Position numbers and translations under genes: made by a program. A DNA stretch of 16,426 bases from an uncultured Actinomycetes bacterium (GTDB lineage: Bacteria > Actinomycetota > Actinomycetes > Mycobacteriales > Mycobacteriaceae), in NCBI GenBank assembly GCA_903911165.1, contig CAIWCQ010000346.1, positions 1 through 16,426 of the forward strand, read 5' to 3'. A model generated the notes under the pieces. The model worked only from the letters and a program-made list of their open reading frames with translations. It was not told the origin of the DNA and made no database searches. Shown here in pieces: positions 8,793 through 16,426 of this stretch. Each line of letters begins with the position of its first letter. Within the stretch, counting starts at the first letter, position 1.

Positions 8793-9497
8793 TCAGGCCA
8801 GCCGGATCAATCCGTAGTCGTAGGCATGTCGGCGGTAGACCACCGTGGGCCGATCGGTCTCGCTGTCGTGGAACAGGAAGAAATCGTGGCCCACCAGTTC
8901 CATCTCGTAGAGGGCGTCATCGACCGCCATGGGCTGGGCCGGGTGCTCCTTGACGCGCACGATCCGGCCAGGCTCATGGTCCTCGCCTGGAGCTGTCACC
9001 ACCGCGGCGTCGGATCCAGCGTCGGAGCCGGCCGGGTCGAAGGCGTTTCTCAGATCCAGCGGGGCCAGATCCAGCGGGGCCGAATCCGCCGCCGCGGCGG
9101 TCGCCCGGCGCACCGTTTCCGGGGTCTTGTCGCCGTAGTGCACCTTTTGGCGGTCCTTGCCGCGGCGCAGCCGGCTCTCGAGTTTGTGGGCGGCAGCCTC
9201 GAAGGCACCGTAGAAGGTTTCGGCGCGGCCCTCGCCGCGCACCACCGGGCCGCGTCCGGCATGCGCGGTGATCTCGACATGCTGGCAGTTCTTGCGCTGC
9301 CGACGATTGTTCTCGTGGGCGAGCTCGACGTCGAACCGGTGGATCGAGTGATCGATGCGTTCAGCACGCGCGAGCTTAGTGCCGACGTAGACGCGGAAGT
9401 GATCGGGAATCTCGACGTTACGGCCGGTCACCTGGACGTCAGCCGTCGCGGCGGAGTCGGAATCGGGGGCGGGTGAATTCACGGATTGGGTTGACAT
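8793..9497 (-). CDS. hpf: Long-form ribosome hibernation promoting factor (Rv3241c / MSMEG_1878 type)
   Basis: The 234-residue protein has the two-domain layout of long HPF. An N-terminal S30AE domain (about residues 20-120, starting VQVTGRNVEIPDHF) sits in the decoding region of the 30S subunit. A variable Ala/Asp/Pro-rich linker follows, and then a C-terminal S30AE-C domain (about 176-234, ending with VVYRRHAYDYGLIRLA) that in other bacteria mediates 100S dimer formation. In mycobacteria the protein of this family is known to bind stationary 70S ribosomes. I chose the ATG at 9497; an in-frame TTG three codons earlier (9506) is possible. The linker contains a doubled APLDL block from a 15-bp tandem repeat. 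The gene lies 127 bp after comF on the same strand, so it may have its own promoter. Family assignment is firm. Confidence 0.94.
   Translation of the reverse strand: MSTQSVNSPAPDSDSAATADVQVTGRNVEIPDHFRVYVGTKLARAERIDHSIHRFDVELAHENNRRQRKNCQHVEITAHAGRGPVVRGEGRAETFYGAFEAAAHKLESRLRRGKDRQKVHYGDKTPETVRRATAAAADSAPLDLAPLDLRNAFDPAGSDAGSDAAVVTAPGEDHEPGRIVRVKEHPAQPMAVDDALYEMELVGHDFFLFHDSETDRPTVVYRRHAYDYGLIRLA
9052..9081. repeat. Perfect 15-bp tandem duplication in the hpf linker
   Basis: The plus-strand unit AGATCCAGCGGGGCC at 9052-9066 is repeated exactly at 9067-9081. It is five codons long and doubles the block APLDL in the linker between the two HPF domains. Confidence 0.9.
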
Positions 9498-9624
9498 CGT
9501 CGGCAACTCGTTTCGTCACGGGGGGGCGTGGTTGTCCCGACGGTAGTCGCAGTCCCGCAGCACCGCCACAATATCGAGACGTCTTTGCTAAGCCCGCTAT
9601 CGTGCGTCGTCGCGGAGTCGCAGT
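9498..9624 (-). promoter_or_regulatory. comF-hpf intergenic leader, probable hpf promoter region
   Basis: These 127 bases between the comF stop and the hpf ATG contain no open frame of their own. The length suggests that hpf has a separate promoter, but I see no convincing -35/-10 pair. A run of seven G (C on the transcribed strand) occupies 9520-9526, about 23 bases before the ATG. A GGGACT-type half site is present but lacks its symmetric partner. Confidence 0.3.
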
Positions 9625-10284
9625 TCACGCGTGCGCCAACGCCAGCACGGCCGCGACCCGAACGCCGCCGGCGCGCAACACCCGCACCGTCTCCCGGGCG
9701 GTCGCACCGGTGGTCACGATGTCGTCGACCAACAGAACCTCCCCCGCCGGCAGTGCGCCGAGACGCACCCGGCCGGCGATGTTGCGTTCTCGGGCCGCGG
9801 GGCTCAGTCCCACCGAATCACGCACCGGTCCCACGGTGCGCACGGAGTTGACGACGGTGATGCCGGGGTGCGCCGCGGTCGCCGCCGTGGCGATCCGACT
9901 GACCGGGTCACCGCCCCGGCGACGGGCCGCCGAGCGCCGCGTCGGAGCCGGAACCACCGTCAGCGGAAGCCCCACGACACCCCAGGCGACGAGCTGATGG
10001 ATGCCCAGTGCCAGCGGCCGGGCCAGCGGGACGACCAGATCGCGGCGGCCGTGTTCCTTCAGCGCCACGATCGCGTGGCGCCGCGCTCCCCCGTAGCGCC
10101 CCAGCGTGAACACCGGTACGCCGGGATCGGCCCGCGGGGTGATGACGTGGGGCTGGTCGGTGTGCACCGCCAGGGCCGACGCACACGCCGCACACCAGCG
10201 ACTGGACGGCGCGCCGCAACCACCGCACGCCAACGGGAGAACGAGGTCGAGCACGCCATCCAGTGTCGGGGTTGCGGCCGACAC
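9625..10284 (-). CDS. ComF-family phosphoribosyltransferase-like protein (Rv3242c homologue)
   Basis: This 219-residue protein has the ComF layout. An N-terminal zinc-ribbon-like segment has cysteines at residues 20, 23, 31 and 34. A phosphoribosyltransferase fold follows, ending in the PRPP-binding loop VDDIVTTGAT at about 186-195. In naturally competent bacteria ComF takes part in DNA uptake; in mycobacteria the role is unknown and the name is family-based only. The Cys pairs and the PRPP loop are both intact, so the protein is probably functional. The GTG at 10284 lies 18 bp after the lpqB stop, which suggests co-transcription with mtrAB-lpqB. There is no strong ribosome site at this GTG, so the start is tentative. 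Confidence 0.88.
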   Translation of the reverse strand: MSAATPTLDGVLDLVLPLACGGCGAPSSRWCAACASALAVHTDQPHVITPRADPGVPVFTLGRYGGARRHAIVALKEHGRRDLVVPLARPLALGIHQLVAWGVVGLPLTVVPAPTRRSAARRRGGDPVSRIATAATAAHPGITVVNSVRTVGPVRDSVGLSPAARERNIAGRVRLGALPAGEVLLVDDIVTTGATARETVRVLRAGGVRVAAVLALAHA

Positions 10285-10302
10285 AAACGTCCGGAAGATA
10301 GC

Positions 10303-12054
10303 TCAGCCAGGCAATACCGGCACCGCGCCGGGGACCATGAAGCCCCGCAGATCCGACCAGGCCTGACCATCGTTACCGCTGGTGGACAACTGCAGAATGC
10401 CGCGCGCATCGGAGACGTAGACCGCCGACGGGTTGGCTGCCACCGCGGCCACCGGCATCACCAGATTGGTGCTGGGTCCGTCGGAGTTGACGCCGTCGAG
10501 ATTGACGTAGGACACCGGGTGAACGGGATCGCTGCGGGTGACCACGATGTCGTCGCCGGTACGCCAGGACAACGCCACCACCGAGTTCCCGAGGCCGAAG
10601 CCGATCCGCCGCGGATAGGTCAGCGCGAACTCCCCGCCCGGGGTTTGCTCCACCCCGGCGAGCACCACCTCGCCCTCAATCACCATCCCGACCCGGGTTC
10701 CGTCCCGGGACAGTTGCAGTTCAGCGATGGCCCCGGGGAACCGGGAGGTGACCGCGGCCGCGTCCACCGGGATGCGGGCCGGTTCGCCGGATGCTTCCTC
10801 GCGGATCACCCGCACCACGCTGTTGCCGTCGATGGTCACCCAGACGGCGTCATCGAGCGCCCAGGACGGCCGCGACAGCGTCTTGGAGTCGACGGCGCGC
10901 ACTGCCTGCCCACCGGAGGGCCCGATCCACAGCGATGCCCCAGCCTCCGGCGCGGCGACCACCGAGGCCACATCGCGGCCGTTCCGGGAAAGGGCGGCCG
11001 AGCGCTGGTCGACCATCGTCCCGAAGGATCCCGGTACCTTCTCCGGACCCTGCCCGTCCAGTGCCACCAGCGAACCGCCGATCAGTGCGTGCACGCCGGC
11101 CGTCGCGCCGTCGGCGGCACCGGGGTCGGTGGCGGCCACATCGGTGGTCTTCCATCCGTCGACGAACCGGTCGTCGAGTGCGGTGCCGTCGACGTCAATC
11201 AGGTAAGGGCCGGTGATGTCGGCGCGGGCGAGTGTCCAAATCAGTTGGGCGGCAACCAATAATCGGCTCGCCGGGTCGGTGGTGGTCAGATTCTCCAGAT
11301 CGATCCGTGCGCCGCCATAGCCGCGGCCCACACCGCTCTTACCACCGTCGGCCCGACTAACCGGGCCCCGGAGTTTCAACGGCGGACCCAGCAGGTTCCG
11401 CACCGCTTTGGCCATCTCCGGCCGGGGGCCGGCGATCAGTTTCGCGACGAGTTCGGTCGGCAACTGGTCCGGATCGGACACCGCCAGATAGCGCGGGTCC
11501 GGAACGACGGTCTTACCGGTGGGGTCGACGAAGTACAGCGTGCTGCGCTTGTAGGCCGACTGGAACTGCTGCCAGTCCAGAAAAACCCCGTTGGGTAGGC
11601 GGTCGATCCGCCAGCCGTTGGCGGTCCGGATTAACTCGATCGGTCCGGGGTCGGGCAACTGACCCTCACCAGTCTCGAAGACACCGATATCCGACAGCGA
11701 ACCGAGGATATCGGCCTTCATGGTGACCGAAACCTTGTCCAGGGAGAGGGTTTCGGTGAACACCACTTTGTCGATCAGCAGCGCGCTGCCCGCGTCGTCC
11801 CAGGCCTTCGACGCCGACTCGGTGAGGAACTGACGTGCCGCGGCGTGGCGGTCAGCGGGGTCGGCGGTGGCCTTGAGGAACTCCCGCAGCGTCTGATCGG
11901 GATTCATGCTGGAGTTAGGTTCGGGCAACTGCTTGGGCGCCGGACGCTCGACAGTTCCGATCGCCTGGGGCGCAGAGGAACTCGGCACTCCGGCGCATCC
12001 GGAAGCCACCACGAGCACGGTGGCCAGCAGCGCCGTCAGTAACCTGCCTCTCAC
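10303..12054 (-). CDS. lpqB: LpqB lipoprotein, partner of sensor kinase MtrB
   Basis: This 583-residue lipoprotein starts with a signal peptide (basic MRGR, hydrophobic [13 protein letters not shown]) and a lipobox ending at Cys20 (VASGC), so it should be anchored to the outer face of the membrane. A GerMN-like domain fits roughly residues 60-330. The remainder is repetitive beta-rich sequence consistent with the LpqB beta-propeller. In mycobacteria LpqB is known to interact with the extracellular part of MtrB and to modulate MtrA phosphorylation, affecting division and envelope homeostasis. Its GTG overlaps the mtrB stop by four bases (GTGA) and is preceded by GGGGAG, so translation is coupled. 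The length equals that of the tuberculosis protein as I recall it. Identification is firm. Confidence 0.96.
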   Translation of the reverse strand: MRGRLLTALLATVLVVASGCAGVPSSSAPQAIGTVERPAPKQLPEPNSSMNPDQTLREFLKATADPADRHAAARQFLTESASKAWDDAGSALLIDKVVFTETLSLDKVSVTMKADILGSLSDIGVFETGEGQLPDPGPIELIRTANGWRIDRLPNGVFLDWQQFQSAYKRSTLYFVDPTGKTVVPDPRYLAVSDPDQLPTELVAKLIAGPRPEMAKAVRNLLGPPLKLRGPVSRADGGKSGVGRGYGGARIDLENLTTTDPASRLLVAAQLIWTLARADITGPYLIDVDGTALDDRFVDGWKTTDVAATDPGAADGATAGVHALIGGSLVALDGQGPEKVPGSFGTMVDQRSAALSRNGRDVASVVAAPEAGASLWIGPSGGQAVRAVDSKTLSRPSWALDDAVWVTIDGNSVVRVIREEASGEPARIPVDAAAVTSRFPGAIAELQLSRDGTRVGMVIEGEVVLAGVEQTPGGEFALTYPRRIGFGLGNSVVALSWRTGDDIVVTRSDPVHPVSYVNLDGVNSDGPSTNLVMPVAAVAANPSAVYVSDARGILQLSTSGNDGQAWSDLRGFMVPGAVPVLPG

Positions 12055-13682
12055 ACGCGCTCCCCGGTGAGCTCCCGGTCCTGATCCCGCTGCCGCTGCG
12101 CGGCAACGGGTTTCATGGGCAGCGGACTGGTGGTGACCTTGTGCCCGCGAATCAGCGGAAGCGTCAGCCGGAAGCAGGCGCCCTTGCCCGGCTCCCCCCA
12201 GGCTTCCAGTCGGCCCTGGTGCAGACGAGCGTCCTCGATACTGATCGCCAGACCCAGTCCGGTTCCCCCGGAACGGCGCACCCGGGAGGGATCGGACCGC
12301 CAGAACCGGCTGAACACCAGCTTCTCCTCGCCCGGCCGAAGGCCGACACCGCGGTCACGGACCGTGACCGCGACGGTGTCGGCATCGGCGGCCATTTGGA
12401 TCAGAACCGGTTTGTGTTCGGCGTGGTCGATGGCGTTGGCGATGAGGTTGCGCAGGATGCGCTCGACCCGCCGCGGATCAACCTCGGCGATGACCGCCTC
12501 GGTCGGCATCTCGACGAGCATTTCGATACCGGCCTCGTCCGCGAGGTGCCCGACATTGGCCAGCGCGCGGTTGACCGTCGTGCGGAGATCGACCGCCTCG
12601 ACCGACAGTTCAGCCACGCCCGCATCGTGGCGGGAGATCTCCAGAAGATCATTGAGCAGGGTCTCGAACCGGTCCAACTCGCCGACGAGCAACTCGGTGG
12701 AGCGGCGCAACGCCGGGTCGAGATCCTCGCTGTTTTCATAGATCAGATCCGCGGCCATCCGCACCGTGGTCAGCGGGGTGCGCAGCTCGTGGCTGACGTC
12801 GGAGGTGAAGCGCCGCTGCAGGTTCCCGAACTCTTCGAGGGTGTTGATCTGACGCTGCAGGCTTTCGGCCATATCGTTGAACGACACCGCGAGCCGGGCC
12901 ATGTCGTCCTCGCCGCGGACCGGCATCCGCTCGGAGAGGTCGCCCTCGGCGAAACTCTCGGCGATCCGGGAGGCCGACCGCACCGGCAACACCACCTGCC
13001 GCGACACCAGCAGCGCGATGCCGGCCAACAGCAGCAGCAGCACCAGGCCGCCGGTGGCGATCGTGCCGCGCACCAGTGTGATGGTGTTCTCTTCGGCGGT
13101 GAGCGGGAAGATCAGGTACAGCTCGAGATTGGTGATGCGAGACGGCGCCGGCGTGCCGATCAGCAGGGCCGGACCGGAGAACCCCTCGGTGCGCACCGCG
13201 GCGTACTGGTAGCTGACCTGCCCGGCTTTGACGAAGTCGCGCAGTGAGCGCGGAATCTGATCTATCGGGCCAGCGGCCGTCGCCTCGCGGGGCCCGTCGC
13301 CCGGCACCACCAGCACCGCGTCGAAGGTGCCCGCCAGACCCGCACCGGAGGTCTGTCCGGTCTTGGAGATCAGGGTGGTCCGAGCCAGTTGGAGGCTGCT
13401 GTCCAGCGACCGCGCCTCTTCGCCGCTGACGATGCCGCTGACGGTGGTGCGCGCCCGATCCACCTCCTCGGTGGCGGCGCGCACCTTGACGTCAAGCACC
13501 CGGTTGGTGATCTGGCTGGTCAACACGAAGCCCAGCGCCAGGATGACCACGGCCGACAGGCCGAGGGTAAGCACCACCACGCGCAACTGCAGCGAGCGGC
13601 GCCAGATCGTCGCCAGTGCCCGACTCAGCGCACCCGTACCCCGAAGAAGAGGGCCGGAACGCCGCCTCGAGCTGAAAATCAC
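12051..13682 (-). CDS. mtrB: Sensor histidine kinase MtrB
   Basis: This 543-residue membrane kinase has a first transmembrane segment at about residues 33-55, an extracytoplasmic sensor region to about 205, and a second transmembrane segment at about 207-228. A HAMP linker runs to about 283. The dimerisation domain contains [10 protein letters not shown] with the phosphoacceptor His298. In the ATPase domain the N box is [12 protein letters not shown], with DRGVGL and [10 protein letters not shown] further on. It phosphorylates MtrA, and in mycobacteria the pair controls cell division, peptidoglycan hydrolases and replication-linked genes. LpqB modulates it. The GTG start overlaps the mtrA stop by four bases (GTGA), which implies translational coupling. 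The C-terminus is a charged tail ([15 protein letters not shown]). All catalytic motifs are intact. Confidence 0.97.
   Translation of the reverse strand: MIFSSRRRSGPLLRGTGALSRALATIWRRSLQLRVVVLTLGLSAVVILALGFVLTSQITNRVLDVKVRAATEEVDRARTTVSGIVSGEEARSLDSSLQLARTTLISKTGQTSGAGLAGTFDAVLVVPGDGPREATAAGPIDQIPRSLRDFVKAGQVSYQYAAVRTEGFSGPALLIGTPAPSRITNLELYLIFPLTAEENTITLVRGTIATGGLVLLLLLAGIALLVSRQVVLPVRSASRIAESFAEGDLSERMPVRGEDDMARLAVSFNDMAESLQRQINTLEEFGNLQRRFTSDVSHELRTPLTTVRMAADLIYENSEDLDPALRRSTELLVGELDRFETLLNDLLEISRHDAGVAELSVEAVDLRTTVNRALANVGHLADEAGIEMLVEMPTEAVIAEVDPRRVERILRNLIANAIDHAEHKPVLIQMAADADTVAVTVRDRGVGLRPGEEKLVFSRFWRSDPSRVRRSGGTGLGLAISIEDARLHQGRLEAWGEPGKGACFRLTLPLIRGHKVTTSPLPMKPVAAQRQRDQDRELTGERV
12060..12065 (-). 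promoter_or_regulatory. Ribosome binding site of lpqB inside the mtrB 3' end
   Basis: The minus strand reads GGGGAG five bases before the GTG at 12054. It lies within the last mtrB codons and supports that start and coupled translation. Confidence 0.6.
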
Positions 13683-14365
13683 GGCGGGCCGGCCTTGTAC
13701 CCCACTCCTCGAACAGTCAGGACCACCTGCGGATTCTCCGGGTCCCTCTCGACTTTGGCCCGCAACCGCTGGACATGCACGTTCACCAGACGAGTGTCGG
13801 CCGGGTGGCGGTAACCCCAGACCTGTTCGAGCAGCACCTCTCGAGTAAACACCTGCCGCGGTTTACGCGCCAACGCCACCAGCAGGTCGAACTCCAGCGG
13901 CGTGAGCGACACCTGGACGCCGTCGCGGGTGACCTTGTGGGCCGGCACGTCGATCTCGATGTCGGCGATGGACAGCATCTCGGCGGGCTCGTCCTCGTTG
14001 CGCCGCAACCGCGCGCGCACCCTGGCGACGAGTTCCTTGGGTTTGAACGGCTTCATGATGTAGTCGTCGGCACCGGACTCCAGGCCCAGCACCACATCAA
14101 CGGTGTCGGTCTTGGCGGTGAGCATGACGATCGGCACGCCGGAGTCCGACCGCAGCACCCGACAGACGTCGATGCCGTTCATGCCGGGCAACATCAAATC
14201 GAGCAGCACCAGATCAGGCCGCAGTTCCCGCACCGCGGTCAGGGCCTGGGAGCCGTCAGCGATCACCGCGGTCTCGAAACCCTCGTTGCGCAAGACGATG
14301 GTGAGCATCTCGGACAGCGAGGTGTCGTCGTCAACGACCAGAATTCTTTGCCTCATGGTGGCCAT
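13679..14365 (-). CDS. mtrA: DNA-binding response regulator MtrA
   Basis: This 228-residue OmpR/PhoB-type regulator has a receiver domain (about residues 1-120) with the acidic pocket DDD at 12-14, phosphoacceptor Asp56 ([11 protein letters not shown]), Thr83 and Lys105. A winged-helix DNA-binding domain (about 130-228) ends [15 protein letters not shown]. It matches M. tuberculosis MtrA almost residue for residue in the DNA-binding half, so the binding specificity should be shared. The regulator is essential in M. tuberculosis and acts on oriC/dnaA, cell-wall hydrolase and resuscitation genes. Two in-frame ATGs (14365 and 14356) are possible; the first gives the length known for the orthologue. 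It is followed without a gap by mtrB. A promoter-like GATAAT lies just upstream, between tmk and mtrA. Confidence 0.98.
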   Translation of the reverse strand: MATMRQRILVVDDDTSLSEMLTIVLRNEGFETAVIADGSQALTAVRELRPDLVLLDLMLPGMNGIDVCRVLRSDSGVPIVMLTAKTDTVDVVLGLESGADDYIMKPFKPKELVARVRARLRRNEDEPAEMLSIADIEIDVPAHKVTRDGVQVSLTPLEFDLLVALARKPRQVFTREVLLEQVWGYRHPADTRLVNVHVQRLRAKVERDPENPQVVLTVRGVGYKAGPP

Positions 14366-14382
14366 GGTGTCACCGAAACGCG

Positions 14383-14388
14383 ATTATC
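14383..14388 (-). promoter_or_regulatory. Candidate -10 element for mtrA
   Basis: The 39 bases between tmk and mtrA contain GATAAT on the minus strand, a near-match to the vegetative -10 hexamer, 17 bases before the first mtrA ATG. No clear -35 is seen at the usual distance. The hexamer is flanked by GTTACC (14393-14398) and GTCACC (14369-14374) in direct orientation on the plus strand, which resemble MtrA-type half sites. Confidence 0.38.
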
Positions 14389-14404
14389 CCCGGTTACCAC
14401 GCCG

Positions 14405-15040
14405 CTAACCCTGCAGCGAGGCCGCTAGCCGAGCCGGTTCAACATCGGCCCCGGCAACCGACCATCGGCCATGCCAGCCGGCTCCGGCCAGGCCGGCGTA
14501 GACGGCCTGGGTCCGCCGTTGCAGGCCGGTGTCTCGCTCGTAGGCGTCGCGCGCCCGATCGGCCTCCAGCCCAGCCCGGCGCTGCGCGCGCTGCGCGGCC
14601 AGCGCGACCGGCACATCGAGCAGGATCTGATGATCGGGCTCGGGCAGGTCGAACCGGCCGTACTCGAGTTCGCCGACCCAGGAAACGACCTCCCCGTCGG
14701 CGCCCTGGTTCAGCCGGGCGGCGCTGTAGGCGGCGTTGGAGGCCACGTACCGGTCCAGGATGACGACGTCGTGGCCATCGCACAGCGCCCCGAGGTGTTC
14801 GCGAGCGGCGGCTCGATCCAGGGCGAACAGCACCGCCATCGCATGTACCGACTCGGACAGATCACCGTGGCGGCCGTGCAGCGCCTCGCTGGCCAGATCA
14901 GCGGTGATCGACTCGCCGTACCGCGGGAACGCCAGCGTGCCCACCGTCTGCCCGGCGGCTGCGAAGGCCGCCCGCAGACCCTCGGTCAGCGTGCGCTTGC
15001 CCGCGCCGTCGAGTCCTTCGATCACGATGAGCACGGCCAC
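14405..15040 (-). CDS. tmk: Thymidylate (dTMP) kinase
   Basis: This 211-residue enzyme phosphorylates dTMP to dTDP in dTTP synthesis. The P-loop GLDGAGKRT is at residues 9-17, TLAFPRYG at about 35-42 corresponds to the substrate region, and the DRYVASNAAYSAARL block is at 96-110. These match mycobacterial thymidylate kinase (Rv3247c), including the unusual mycobacterial sequence around the P-loop. The GTG at 15040 follows a G-rich stretch (GGCGGGGG) after the nitroreductase stop. A second GTG two codons later (15034) would start MLIVIEG, closer to the tuberculosis protein, so the exact start is open. It sits 14 bp downstream of the nitroreductase gene and 39 bp upstream of mtrA, probably in one long transcript from sahH. 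Confidence 0.95.
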   Translation of the reverse strand: MAVLIVIEGLDGAGKRTLTEGLRAAFAAAGQTVGTLAFPRYGESITADLASEALHGRHGDLSESVHAMAVLFALDRAAAREHLGALCDGHDVVILDRYVASNAAYSAARLNQGADGEVVSWVGELEYGRFDLPEPDHQILLDVPVALAAQRAQRRAGLEADRARDAYERDTGLQRRTQAVYAGLAGAGWHGRWSVAGADVEPARLAASLQG

Positions 15041-15054
15041 GGCACCCCCGCCCG

Positions 15055-15756
15055 CTAGCCGAATCCCACGAATGACGCGACAGCGCCATCTGTGGCGCGA
15101 CGCGACTGCACGTGGTTGGCGACGAACTCCTCATCGGGATACCCCATCGCCACACAGGTCATGATCACCTGGTCGACGGGAATGTTCGCGTTCTCCCGCA
15201 CCACCGACGACTGCATGATGCCCTGGCCGTTGATCACCGTGCCGAGGCCTTTCGACCAGGCCGCGAGTACCAGTCCGTACGTCACGGCGCCGCAGTCGAA
15301 GTGGGCGATGGTGTCATTGGCCAAGGTTTTGTCGACGGTGATGACGACGGAGACCGGCGCATCGAACTGGCGGAAACCCCGCATTACCCAATCCTGGCGA
15401 CGCTCCTTGTCGTCGCGGGCGATCCCCATCGCTTCGAAGAGCTGGACCGCGATCTCCACCTGGCGGTCACGATGGGGACCCTCGTACCCGTGGTTCAACG
15501 TGATCTCACGGTCGATCGCCGAACCCGCGATCATCTTCTCGGTGTTGCCCGTGCGGACACGTTCGAGCGGTTCGCCGGTGAGCACGTGGAAATGCCACGG
15601 CGGGGTGTTCATCGATGACGGCGCCCGTTGGGCGATCCTGATGACGTCTTCCAGCACCTCGCGCGGCACTGCCTGCTTCTTATAACCGCGAATGCTTCGA
15701 CGTTCGAAGACGATCGTCTCCAGGTCGCTGCTGCCGCTGTGGAGCTGTCGCGCCAT
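15055..15756 (-). CDS. Nitroreductase-family FMN oxidoreductase
   Basis: This 233-residue protein belongs to the FMN-dependent nitroreductase superfamily. The N-terminal FERRSIRGYKKQAVP and the following RAPSSMNTPPWHFHVLTG are the typical FMN-phosphate and flavin contacts. GLGTVINGQGIMQSS and the C-terminal MGYPDEEFVANHVQSRR also fit the fold. Such enzymes use NAD(P)H to reduce nitro-compounds, quinones or enones; the natural substrate cannot be read here. There is no signal peptide, so it is cytosolic. The ATG at 15756 lies only 3 bp after the sahH stop and the gene ends 14 bp before tmk, so it is embedded in the sahH-tmk-mtrA transcript. I do not recall a gene at this place in M. tuberculosis, so it is either an insertion or a loss elsewhere. 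Family assignment is confident; the role is unknown. Confidence 0.88.
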   Translation of the reverse strand: MARQLHSGSSDLETIVFERRSIRGYKKQAVPREVLEDVIRIAQRAPSSMNTPPWHFHVLTGEPLERVRTGNTEKMIAGSAIDREITLNHGYEGPHRDRQVEIAVQLFEAMGIARDDKERRQDWVMRGFRQFDAPVSVVITVDKTLANDTIAHFDCGAVTYGLVLAAWSKGLGTVINGQGIMQSSVVRENANIPVDQVIMTCVAMGYPDEEFVANHVQSRRATDGAVASFVGFG

Positions 15757-15759
15757 TGC

Positions 15760-16426
<667 letters not shown>

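Noticed and set aside
9520..9526. Run of seven G as a phase-variable tract controlling hpf
   Set aside because: It lies in the untranslated leader, is short, and does not sit at a recognisable promoter spacer; homopolymers of this size are common in such GC-rich DNA.
9530..9565. DosR-like GGGACT site upstream of hpf
   Set aside because: Only the GGGACT half is present. The symmetric AGTCCC half of the 20-bp DosR box is missing on both strands.
9631..11262. 543-codon plus-strand frame opposite comF and lpqB
   Set aside because: It spans the gap between two well-identified minus-strand genes and has an Arg/His/Gly-rich composition typical of shadow frames.

Overview
The window reads as GC-rich actinobacterial chromosome, almost certainly a Mycobacterium / Mycolicibacterium-type species. 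The evidence is the gene content and order: a DesA3-like desaturase with its reductase, PPK2, a WS/DGAT acyltransferase, SecA1, a long ribosome hibernation factor, ComF, then LpqB-MtrB-MtrA-Tmk and SahH. This matches the M. tuberculosis Rv3229c-Rv3248c interval. MtrA is close to the tuberculosis protein along its whole length. Compared with my memory of M. tuberculosis, the genes I recall between the Rv3235 homologue and secA1, and Rv3243c between comF and lpqB, are missing. A nitroreductase sits between tmk and sahH that I do not recall there.

Layout. Bases 1-60 look like the 3' end of a plus-strand gene with a Thr/Gly/Lys/Pro repeat tail. Bases 161-5311 hold five minus-strand genes, transcribed right to left: WS/DGAT acyltransferase, PPK2, a DUF6912-like protein, then NAD(P)H reductase and DesA3-type acyl-CoA desaturase. 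A 43-bp gap between the third and fourth genes carries a perfect 14-bp palindrome, the best operator candidate in the window. Bases 5435-5962 hold the only complete plus-strand gene, a homologue of Rv3235, which converges on secA1 with a 2-bp gap. From 5965 to the right edge all genes run on the minus strand. In transcription order they are sahH (5' end outside the window), nitroreductase, tmk, mtrA, mtrB, lpqB, comF, hpf and secA1.

How the genes work together. The left block is lipid and storage metabolism: the reductase feeds electrons to the desaturase, the acyltransferase may use the resulting acyl-CoAs, and PPK2 handles polyphosphate. The right block is the envelope and cell-cycle MtrAB-LpqB signalling module, joined by 4-bp start/stop overlaps, with housekeeping functions on both sides: SAH recycling, dTMP kinase, ribosome hibernation and protein export.

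Most of the window is conserved mycobacterial core, and I see no mobile element, CRISPR array, tRNA or rRNA. The points most worth a second look are the paired inverted repeats before the reductase-desaturase pair, the altered HHxxxDG motif of the WS/DGAT protein (reads HQGLING), and several exact in-frame tandem duplications of 15 or 27 bp in tails and linkers of otherwise conserved proteins.
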